In this document: one piece after another, positions 58,101 through 64,000 of the stretch
How positions within the stretch are numbered: the first letter of the stretch is position 1
Layout: the number at the start of each line of letters is the position of its first letter
From: Geobacter sp.
GTDB lineage: Bacteria; Desulfobacterota; Desulfuromonadia; Geobacterales; Pseudopelobacteraceae
DNA length: 64,000 nt
NCBI GenBank assembly: GCA_003574895.1
Contig: PJFB01000012.1
Span: 103,623-167,622, forward strand
Reading direction: 5' to 3'
Made by a program: the position numbers and the translations under genes
The notes under the pieces: model-generated
The model's database searches: none
The model's input: the letters and a program-made list of their open reading frames with translations, nothing else
Told to the model about the DNA's origin: nothing

Positions 58101-60201
58101 AGCGGTTGCTGAACTGGTTGTGCTGCTTGAGCCGGAACGGGTTGCCGCTGTAGTTGTGCAGGACCTTGCTGTCATGGCAGTACCAGCAGGGGTTGCCAGG
58201 GAAGTTGGCGGCGGGGTTGTTGGAGCCGGGATAGCGGCCGAATGGCCCGGAGGTGGCCGATGACATCCTGCCGTGCCCGGTGGTTTTCCATTCGGTCATG
58301 TTGATCTTGGCAGCGGTGCTGTTCAGGAACGAAAATGCATAATTGTCCGTATCCGCAGCGGTGGTGCCGTGGCAGTTCAGGCAGATGGTGTTGTCTGTCG
58401 AATCGCCCCACTTGGGCGTGTTGCTGCCGTGGCAGGCGGCGCCGTCCGTACTCTGACAGGACTTGGCAATGCTGTTGTAGGTCCCCCCCTGCCTGAAGCT
58501 GACTTCACGCTTCTTGTTGACGTGGAACAAGGGGTTGAGGTGGGCTGTCTCGCCCATGCCGCTGGGGGTCTCTCCGGTGTGGCAGGCGGTGCATTCCCCG
58601 GTGGGGATCGTCAGATAGTGGCATTCACTGCAGCTGATGACATTTTTGCCTTGCACATGCAGCGGGTGGGAATTGGCCCGGGTGCTGCCGACGCCGCCGT
58701 TGCGGTACATCGGCATGGCCGATTTCCATTCGTCGGTCGCACTCCAGCCGGTCTGAGGGTATGAAAGGACCGTGGAGACGTTGTTGAGAAGGAATTTGGT
58801 CTTGTTGTCGTGGCAATTGGTGGTGCAATCGCCCTGGGGGTGGCCGTGGCAGGCGTTGCACTCGGCGTGCTTGCGGACCCCGTTCTCGCGCCAGTTCCAG
58901 GGGAAATCCCTGATCGTGTCCGGGTCCACGGACCCGTCGCTGTGGCAATAGACATTGTTGCAGACCTTTGTCTGGGGGTTGTAACTCGGTGCCGAGTAAT
59001 TTTTGAGGCCGCCGTCGATACGCCAGTAGGGGTTGATGATGACGTTCGTGCTGTAGTTGACATGCCTGGCCGGGATGATACCACCGTCGCCGGGCGGATT
59101 GCCTGCACCCTGCGGCACTGATGTCACCGTACCCGCATGGCAGAAGGTGCAGGGATAATGCCTGATCCACTCCGGTCCCACCAGGCGCTGATGACCGTTG
59201 GAGGTCATGGTCAGAAAGGGGGTGCAGATACCGGTGTCAAAGAGACCGGTCAGGGGGTTTTTGGCATAGGACCAGGTCCCGCCGGTGGCGGTGCAGTTGG
59301 CCTGAGTGTTGTCGTTCAAGGATGCATTGATCTCGCTGTAACGCCCCTTGTGGCAGGAGTAACACTTCATGCTGTCGGCTTCGGACCATTTGGGCTGGGT
59401 CGTAGGCGGGTGGCCCAGGCCGTCGCTATGGCAGTAGGTATTCTGGCAGACGCCCAGTTTCGCAGCGTGGTCCGCGGCCTGGCTGGGGAGGTACCCGGTG
59501 ATCGGCGCAGCAGCGGTTGAATAGCGCCCGTACGGTACATTGGCCGGGGTGCGGGGCGTCACTACCAGGCCCCGTTTGCCGGCGCTGGTGGCGTGGGCAA
59601 AGGGTTGCTGGTCGGCGGTGTGATCCGGATGGCATTTGACGCAGTTGGCGGGGCCGGTGTAATAGCTGTCGTGTTTGGCATGGCTGCCGGCGGCGCCGCC
59701 GCTGTAGACCGTGGCCGTCCCGGTTGGCGGGGCGCTGTGGCAGGAGTTGCATGTGGTGAATTGCGAGGGGGTCCCCCAGGTATCGGTGGTCTTCTCGAAG
59801 TGGCAGTTGATGTTGGTGCAGCTGGAGAGTTGCGGGGTTGCCGACTGTGGCCAGGCGGTGGTCCGGTTGTTGTAGGCAGTTGCTTGCGGCGAACTGTTGA
59901 TGCGCGAGTCGAGCCGAATCCGGCCGTCGCGGTGGTAGGACTTGTAGCTATCGCTGCCGGGGTGGCACTTGGTGCAGGTGGCAGGTACGGCCCCACTTCC
60001 CATGTGGGTGCGGTGACTCCCCGGGAAACCGCCGCTGGACGGGTTTCTGAAGGCGGCGTCCGCCGGTCGTATGTCATGGTTGCCCCGGGTTCCGTGACAG
60101 TCGTAGCATCCGGTTGCGGCCATGGCCGGCAGATACGGGATGCCGATGAACATGGCCACACAGAAAACAGTGATGCCGAGCCTGCTGGTTATGCTGATCA
60201 T
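55111..60201 (-). CDS. Large multihaem cytochrome c, about 27 CXXCH motifs
   Basis: A 1696-residue exported cytochrome (signal ITVFCVAMFIGIPYLPAMA). I count 27 CXXCH motifs plus three CX4CH (CTNINCH, CQNTYCH, CNNVYCH), one CX3CH (CTTNCH) and looser Cys-His pairs. The N-terminal ~500 residues alternate CX4CH with CXXCH as in the Geobacter CxxxxCH...CXXCH family (TIGR01904). The last ~150 residues have no haem motif and contain several Cys. Such proteins carry electrons across or beyond the outer membrane. The ATG at 60201 follows GGAAAGG. The gene precedes the giant protein gene by 78 bases. Confidence 0.93.
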   Translation of the reverse strand: MISITSRLGITVFCVAMFIGIPYLPAMAATGCYDCHGTRGNHDIRPADAAFRNPSSGGFPGSHRTHMGSGAVPATCTKCHPGSDSYKSYHRDGRIRLDSRINSSPQATAYNNRTTAWPQSATPQLSSCTNINCHFEKTTDTWGTPSQFTTCNSCHSAPPTGTATVYSGGAAGSHAKHDSYYTGPANCVKCHPDHTADQQPFAHATSAGKRGLVVTPRTPANVPYGRYSTAAAPITGYLPSQAADHAAKLGVCQNTYCHSDGLGHPPTTQPKWSEADSMKCYSCHKGRYSEINASLNDNTQANCTATGGTWSYAKNPLTGLFDTGICTPFLTMTSNGHQRLVGPEWIRHYPCTFCHAGTVTSVPQGAGNPPGDGGIIPARHVNYSTNVIINPYWRIDGGLKNYSAPSYNPQTKVCNNVYCHSDGSVDPDTIRDFPWNWRENGVRKHAECNACHGHPQGDCTTNCHDNKTKFLLNNVSTVLSYPQTGWSATDEWKSAMPMYRNGGVGSTRANSHPLHVQGKNVISCSECHYLTIPTGECTACHTGETPSGMGETAHLNPLFHVNKKREVSFRQGGTYNSIAKSCQSTDGAACHGSNTPKWGDSTDNTICLNCHGTTAADTDNYAFSFLNSTAAKINMTEWKTTGHGRMSSATSGPFGRYPGSNNPAANFPGNPCWYCHDSKVLHNYSGNPFRLKQHNQFSNRFDKECVYCHMQGTDVECLSCHNVDQATGESLAPQLRNISSSGVRIAVWPNNSSVHAPRPDHRPWETTGGVPSCMSTSYNSIPCHYVDPNNSTRDVQLHNSGAGFWSFAQKADVKNQYMSMGVCLKCHDDDSNNKCTGCHTPPADNPKKYDLGYDPGTGYIKPKKARASSVHFGFKHNRESLLTGSVDANGKAVGIWKGGKFCWDCHDPHGDTNIFMIHDNVATLTDGRFGIPKQRAKVIFTQKVTGSDYVQKSAPQGDVITGICNVCHGPDSRHYQATGGDSHNSNTICTTCHEHRFTDSHAEGNPCNTCHMNKPVPRHSGFGLPLDCVKCHTGSVGNRVDIIGQFKGQSHHVQGTPINNRHCYQCHWESTPEGMIDNRYHEGFNFNNYSTQKDKKVDLVIYGPSSRPLAYRTISSAAGRATATQFLAANIGSSDINTERKESAKVTNHCLSCHSDQNNDTKPFNDCKTPRQYAWDLQSIAARYSQQGVTRWGKYSSTTVNAKYKVTKALSAHGNAAANQGGWNPATGTDSGINNYRAGFTGMSTARKNVQCFDCHNSHGSKAGGVTSSYVSYSGLKNGGNIKEVGAGKGGYKVTYFAKANTSGANPYNAGAGQCFDCHMTAMKATSGTGVPWGYQSTFGATEPIKGYRDAYKFGDRNYTDPYAGQVYKLGTTFKQAKTIAGGHLKAATQLKYSTSSQNRIDGLCTPCHDPHGVSPTLGDKQQYAVPLLKDTWLSSPYKEDNPAPNPSGANAQGYGWGIPQYGGRKFPSTDPVANYKLDRNTLGTTSGTLNGTPKKVAEDETQFAGLCTRCHNKERLFGSYAFGTATSANLAPWRSSKRIHASVKGWGTNKEHAFTCSKCHQPHNSALPRLMQTNCLDYQHRGFAASGGTAWSSLKALANIGSVSYRDSGCSSSVYQLRGYPTASVLGGGGYAATTPEASISCHVSRFASGTEMVPAIRDFNIGRVKTGVSPASPVPSQWPDQNFWNSVTPWPLSK

Positions 60202-60240
60202 ACCGAACCTTTCCACGATTGGTTCTGAACTTTGGTCGGA

Positions 60241-60288
60241 AGTCCCACCGGCAATCACGTAGTAGCGTTTCTCGAACCCGGTGGGACT
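60241..60288 (-). promoter_or_regulatory. Long-stem hairpin in the cytochrome leader
   Basis: AGTCCCACCGG (60241-60251) pairs perfectly with CCGGTGGGACT (60278-60288) around a 26-base loop, 40 bases upstream of the cytochrome start. No T-run follows, so it is more likely an RNA stability or regulatory element than a terminator. The 463-base gap 60202-60664 holds this, the hairpin at 60563-60600 and AT-rich sequence without a gene. Confidence 0.5.
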
Positions 60289-60562
60289 GGTTGGGTCATA
60301 AAAGATTGGCTGAACGTGCTGGAATTTACGTCCTATTCTTTTTATCGCAATGCCCTGATTAGCTGATGCGCAACATTAAAAATGTATAATTATTTGAAAA
60401 TGCACGTTTTTTTCGCTTATTGCAAATATTGAGCCTATCTTTTGCGCGGGAGGAGGGCCAGACCATGTGGGCCCTGCTTGCACTGGTCGCCAGTGGTGGG
60501 AAAAGAGAGTTGAAATAGTTTTGCAGAGGGTCAGCGGATAAATTTCAGTTCATATTTGGCGC

Positions 60563-60600
60563 AATGGTGCCCGGCAGCTCCGAATTTGCCGGGCACCATT
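60563..60600 (-). terminator. Strong hairpin after the carboxypeptidase-regulatory gene
   Basis: AATGGTGCCCGGC (60563-60575) is perfectly mirrored at 60588-60600. It lies 65 bases after the stop at 60665. The T-run is poor, so it may be a weak terminator or mRNA 3' stabiliser separating the upstream pair of genes from the cytochrome. Confidence 0.6.
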
Positions 60601-60664
60601 GCCATGAGTATTTATCGTTATTTGGCGGTTATTTAGATTTCTGCACATGTGATTTAACAGTTTA

Positions 60665-61465
60665 TTACTGTGTTATTCCCTGTTCCCGGCCACGGCCTGG
60701 AAATCTTTTCCCGGTCAGGACCACCCCAGGGGTTGTCTCGCCGGTTTTGACGGTTACCCGATGCAGGGGCTGCTCCTTATTGCCGTCCAGTATGGCCCCG
60801 GCTTGGGGCGGGCCGCCGCCGAACGTGCTGCGCAGCTTGAGATAGTAGGTCCCTCCCTCGCTGACGCGGAGGACGAATTTGCCGTCATTGGCGCTGCGGT
60901 CCGAAACGAAGAGGGGTTTGCCGACCACGGTCGGCGTGGGGAAGGCGAATACCAGGACCCCGGCCTCGGGCTTGCCGTCAGCATCCCGAATTGTGCCCAC
61001 GATGGCGGTCAGCCCCTTGGTGTCCAGGGACGGCGCAAAGGGTTTCGCGCCGCTTATCACCCCCATATCAACGGTTTCGTTGCTCTTCACGGTGAATTTT
61101 CTCGGCTGGCCGTTGCCGTCGGTGCTCAGCAGGAACATATCCCCCTTCTGCGGTGGGCCGATCAGGGGGGGGCCATTGCGCTTGATGGCCCCGATACAGT
61201 AAACCCCTTCCAGAAGTTGCACGGTAAAACGGCCATCCCTGTCCAGTTGCTTGAAATGGTCGGGAACCCGCCAGTAGCGGTCGCGGGAAGGTTCGGGGCC
61301 GGTGGCCAGGTTGTAGATATAGACCAGCCCGTCCGACATGGGCGTCTGCGGGGTGAGCATGAAACGGCCCGTAATGGTTCCGGGTTGAAAGGCATCGGCC
61401 CTGGCGCTCTCCATTGCCGTCAACAGGGCAACAATGCAGAAAAATGCGACAAACAACTGTTTCAT
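60665..61465 (-). CDS. Secreted carboxypeptidase-regulatory-like protein
   Basis: A 266-residue exported protein (signal VAFFCIVALLTAMESARA). Two beta-sandwich repeats: FMLTPQTPMSDGLVYIYN... and VGTIRDADGKPEAGVLVFAF with the end strand GTYYLKL. The loop GPPQKGDMF is the shared signature of this paralog set. Its ATG overlaps the previous gene's stop by four bases. Likely a surface protein working with the adjacent beta-helix fusion. Start after GAGGTGCAACC. Confidence 0.75.
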   Translation of the reverse strand: MKQLFVAFFCIVALLTAMESARADAFQPGTITGRFMLTPQTPMSDGLVYIYNLATGPEPSRDRYWRVPDHFKQLDRDGRFTVQLLEGVYCIGAIKRNGPPLIGPPQKGDMFLLSTDGNGQPRKFTVKSNETVDMGVISGAKPFAPSLDTKGLTAIVGTIRDADGKPEAGVLVFAFPTPTVVGKPLFVSDRSANDGKFVLRVSEGGTYYLKLRSTFGGGPPQAGAILDGNKEQPLHRVTVKTGETTPGVVLTGKRFPGRGREQGITQ

Positions 61466-63498
61466 GGTTGCACCTCCTCGGTCTGTTTACCCGGAGCGGC
61501 GGCAGACCTGGGCTCCCTGACCCCGGCGCCTTCCACGGGAGCGGCGAGAAAGGGCGCATAGATGACCCGGCTGAGCCCTTTATCCTTGTCTTGGTCGTAA
61601 ATAGATCCGGCGATTGTTGTGGCCAAGGCCGAACCCCACCAGTTGCCGGCAACGTTCACGTCCCGGTCCTGCCCCTCGCCCAGCGAGAAATTGTAGTTAC
61701 GGTTATTGAAGATGTTGTTGTCCCTGATGCCGGGGTTTTCCTTCCCCCGGTTCAGGCGGTCGAAATCGATGGCATTGACGTGCTGCCGCACGAACAGCAG
61801 GCCGATGTCGTTGCGGGAGATGTTGTTGTTGGTGATTTGCACGTTACCCTCCAGCCGCATGAACCTGATGCCGATGCGGTTGTCGGTAAAGGTGCAGTGA
61901 TCCACGCGCAGGTTGGCGGTGTTGTAATGGAGGCCCCGGTTGTTATGGCGAAAGAGGGTGTCGCTGATCCGTACGTCGGCATAATGGACCATGACACCGG
62001 CAAAGGCGTATTCGAACCGGCAGTGTTCGATGACGTTTCCGGGATCGGAGGCCAGGAACTGCAGATAGGACCAGTCGTTGACAGCGGGTTTTCCCTCGGC
62101 CGAGGTGAAGACGATCTTTTGATCAGCGGTCCCCCGGGCCACCAGGCGCCCTTCGACCAGGATCTCGCCGTCACCGATTTCGTTGTGGTCGCGATCAATG
62201 CGCCTGAATTTGACCGTTGTCCCGGGCAGGATGGTGAGAGTGGCGCCCCGTTTGACCGAGATGACGCCGCCCAGGTGGATCTCGCCTTGCCAGACCGTGT
62301 TACTGCCGATGACGCTGTCCGCCAGCAGTACGGGTGCACCCCCCGGGGTCCCGATGACGACTGGCGCCATAGCGGTTTGCTCCCCGGCCTGGGAGCCTGC
62401 GGCCGGAGGCATGACCCGGCCGGCGGTGATGGCGATGTTGTCTACCAGCGTCCCCTTTTTGAAGGTAACCGCATGGCGGATGTTGCCCTGGTAAAGGCCG
62501 TAGATCTCGCCACGGTGGGGGCCGTCACCCAGGATATCGCGGGCTACGATGCCGTAATCGCCGTCCTCGTCCAGCGGGATGAAGAATTTTCCTGAGGAGT
62601 CGGTTTCCGAGGAGTATTCGGTGCCATGGTACAGGTTGTACATCATGAAAACCGGCGATGCCAGGGGGTAGGCCAGCACGGTCAAGCCAGGAAGGGGGCG
62701 GCCGTTCGTATCCGTGACCCTGCCCCGGATACCGGAATCGGCAACGGCGGCCCGGTCGGCAACGGTCTTGAAATCGTCGCTTTTCACGATAGGCACGGCA
62801 ACAAAGGAGTTGCGGTCAATCTTGGGATAGCAGGAGAATTCGAGGCGGGCTGCCTGATCCTCTTTAACTTCCACGGGGTTTTGTGAGTAATAGCAGTACA
62901 GGTCGCCTTTGCGCGGGGGTCGGTTGCTGGTGCCGCCGATGATCTTCCGGGCCGTGATGACGTACTTTCCCGGCTGGATGTTGATCTTGAAACGGCCGTT
63001 GGCGTCGGCGGATTCGGTCTTGACCCCCAGCCCCTTGAAGGTCTTGCTGTCGGGGGGGTACAGGGCCACGTAGGCGCCCGGCACCGGCTGGCCCTTGTAG
63101 GTGATCACCCCTTCGACGGTGCCGGTGCCGGAGGTATAGACCGGCGCCGGGTCGGCCGGGGTTGCCAGGAGGGCCAGCCAGAGATTGTCCTCGTCCGCCT
63201 TTACCGGGTTGCTGCCGTGATAGGCATAATAGGGGCGGCCGTTGACCGTGCCGGTGGCGGTGAAATAATAGGGTCCCGCTGGGAGGTGCAGCCGGTAGAC
63301 CCCTTCCTGATCGGTGGTGGCCGCAGCCACCGGGGGGGAGCCGGCCAGGAGGTCAGCATAGTTTCTGTGTACCGTCACGGTTGCGTTCGGCAGGGCTCCG
63401 GCCTCGGTAAAGACCCTGCCTTCGATCGTTATCCCGGCTCCAAGGGCGGTCAGTGGACATAACAGGATCACGAACATGAGAAGTCTGATCATCATCAC
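61462..63498 (-). CDS. Exported fusion of carboxypeptidase-regulatory repeats and beta-helix
   Basis: A 678-residue exported protein (signal LLMFVILLCPLTALGA). Three carboxypeptidase-regulatory-like repeats occupy about 22-360 (IEGRVFTEAGALPNATVTV; VEGVITYKGQPVPGAYVAL; IRGRVTDTNGRPLPGLTVLAY). A right-handed beta-helix starts near 400 with the cap SNTVWQGEIHLGGVISVKRG and ends at NVAGNWWG near 620. This fuses in one chain the two protein types that are separate genes at 32188 and 32955. The first of three adjacent ATG codons is used; the exact start is uncertain. Confidence 0.78.
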   Translation of the reverse strand: MMMIRLLMFVILLCPLTALGAGITIEGRVFTEAGALPNATVTVHRNYADLLAGSPPVAAATTDQEGVYRLHLPAGPYYFTATGTVNGRPYYAYHGSNPVKADEDNLWLALLATPADPAPVYTSGTGTVEGVITYKGQPVPGAYVALYPPDSKTFKGLGVKTESADANGRFKINIQPGKYVITARKIIGGTSNRPPRKGDLYCYYSQNPVEVKEDQAARLEFSCYPKIDRNSFVAVPIVKSDDFKTVADRAAVADSGIRGRVTDTNGRPLPGLTVLAYPLASPVFMMYNLYHGTEYSSETDSSGKFFIPLDEDGDYGIVARDILGDGPHRGEIYGLYQGNIRHAVTFKKGTLVDNIAITAGRVMPPAAGSQAGEQTAMAPVVIGTPGGAPVLLADSVIGSNTVWQGEIHLGGVISVKRGATLTILPGTTVKFRRIDRDHNEIGDGEILVEGRLVARGTADQKIVFTSAEGKPAVNDWSYLQFLASDPGNVIEHCRFEYAFAGVMVHYADVRISDTLFRHNNRGLHYNTANLRVDHCTFTDNRIGIRFMRLEGNVQITNNNISRNDIGLLFVRQHVNAIDFDRLNRGKENPGIRDNNIFNNRNYNFSLGEGQDRDVNVAGNWWGSALATTIAGSIYDQDKDKGLSRVIYAPFLAAPVEGAGVREPRSAAAPGKQTEEVQP

Positions 63499-63611
63499 AA
63501 ATCACCCAACTCCATTGGATTACACCGCGCCATTATCAGGTCATCTGTTGCGCGCTCCTTATGAATACTGCCGACACATATACCGTTTAGGCGTTTTTGT
63601 CGATAGCAAAA

Positions 63612-64000
63612 TCACTGGCAAGTACTGTCCGAGGTTCCGAACTGGGGCGTCGTAACGTCCTTGACGCTGCTGTAGACGGAGGCATCGGTTCCCTTGTAGG
63701 CCCTGACCTTGTAGCTGTAGGATTTCAGGGATTCGATGTTGACCCGGTCCGTATAGGTGGTGGCGGTGGTTGTGGCCAATAAGCCCCAGCCGCCGTTCCA
63801 GGCCTGGCGCCAGACCTCGTAGCCGTCGGGCTGGTCGCAGGTGGCGGGGGTGCAGGCCGCCGGATCGTAGCTCCAGGAGAGCTGGGTCACCCGCTTGGCC
63901 GCCACCGTGGTCACGGAGACCAGGGTCGGCGCGGCCACGGCCGGGGTCTTGCCGCACAGGGCGCTGCTGGGGGCCGAATCGTGGGACGGGTCGGCGTCCG
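63612..64000 (-). CDS. C-terminal part of a second FN3-type giant protein (cut by edge)
   Basis: An open frame continues to the right edge. The visible 129 residues are a Cys-rich linker (ending in ALCGKTPAVAAP) and one FN3 domain (VTQLSWSYDPAACTPATCDQPDGYEVWRQAWNGGWG...). It ends in STCQ, and the last FN3 resembles the final FN3 of the giant protein at 38062 (both have WNGxW and a late Cys-Gln end). This indicates a paralog upstream of the window. Confidence 0.75.
   Translation of the reverse strand, partial: DADPSHDSAPSSALCGKTPAVAAPTLVSVTTVAAKRVTQLSWSYDPAACTPATCDQPDGYEVWRQAWNGGWGLLATTTATTYTDRVNIESLKSYSYKVRAYKGTDASVYSSVKDVTTPQFGTSDSTCQ

Noticed and set aside
60202..60664. GEMM-type (c-di-GMP or cGAMP) riboswitch in the cytochrome leader
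   Set aside because: The conserved GEMM core elements and paired tetraloop receptor are not present; only simple hairpins are seen.

Overview
The window looks like chromosome from a Geobacter-type bacterium (Geobacterales). Three things point there: secreted c-type cytochromes with 8 and about 27 CXXCH haem motifs (the larger also with CX4CH motifs), a three-gene PqqD / radical SAM / SPASM cassette of the kind named GeoRSP, and a housekeeping set that mixes DivIVA, YggT, DUF167, menaquinone-futalosine (mqnE) and anaerobic (hcp) genes. Assignment is by gene content only.

Left part (1-21.4 kb): ordinary, mostly short transcription units. A PilZ protein runs off the left edge. Then come a TIGR02757 protein, an MJ0042 zinc-ribbon membrane protein, slyD, a DUF167-divIVA-yggT cluster, an inositol monophosphatase with a small membrane protein, and a fabH. 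A clear fluoride riboswitch precedes crcB and DUF190. A methyltransferase-mqnE pair, a type II NADH dehydrogenase, a Bro-N protein, a hicAB toxin-antitoxin pair with a palindromic operator, and hcp divergent from a DUF362 ferredoxin across an FNR/CRP-family-like palindrome follow. Two AT-rich orphan genes (a proteasome-fold-like protein and a lipoprotein) look acquired. The part closes with dtd and a soluble double-Cache/CheW protein.

Right part (21.5-64 kb): more than 42 kb in which every gene is on the minus strand. Reading in the direction of transcription (right to left): a giant fibronectin-III protein (partial), a carboxypeptidase-regulatory/beta-helix fusion, a carboxypeptidase-regulatory protein, a 1696-aa multihaem cytochrome, a 5656-aa giant protein (beta-propellers, FN3, DUF2341, LamG), an 8-haem cytochrome with HEAT and TPR repeats, a three-unit beta-helix protein and another carboxypeptidase-regulatory protein. 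Then comes a 20-residue peptide gene with a strong ribosome binding site and its own hairpin terminator. After it lie a further carboxypeptidase-regulatory protein, two small secreted proteins, a ResB-like protein, a nickel/cobalt transporter, a TPR protein, a NosD-like protein, the PqqD-radical SAM-SPASM cassette, a PhnD-like lipoprotein, a membrane TPR protein and a YedE-type transporter. A MITE-like element and a terminator close the locus.

My reading is that this locus builds and decorates an extracellular redox surface (cytochromes plus very large adhesive or structural proteins) and carries a peptide-modification system whose substrate is unknown. The unannotated 20-aa, Cys-ending peptide at 31873-31935 is the best candidate substrate and the most interesting thing in the window.
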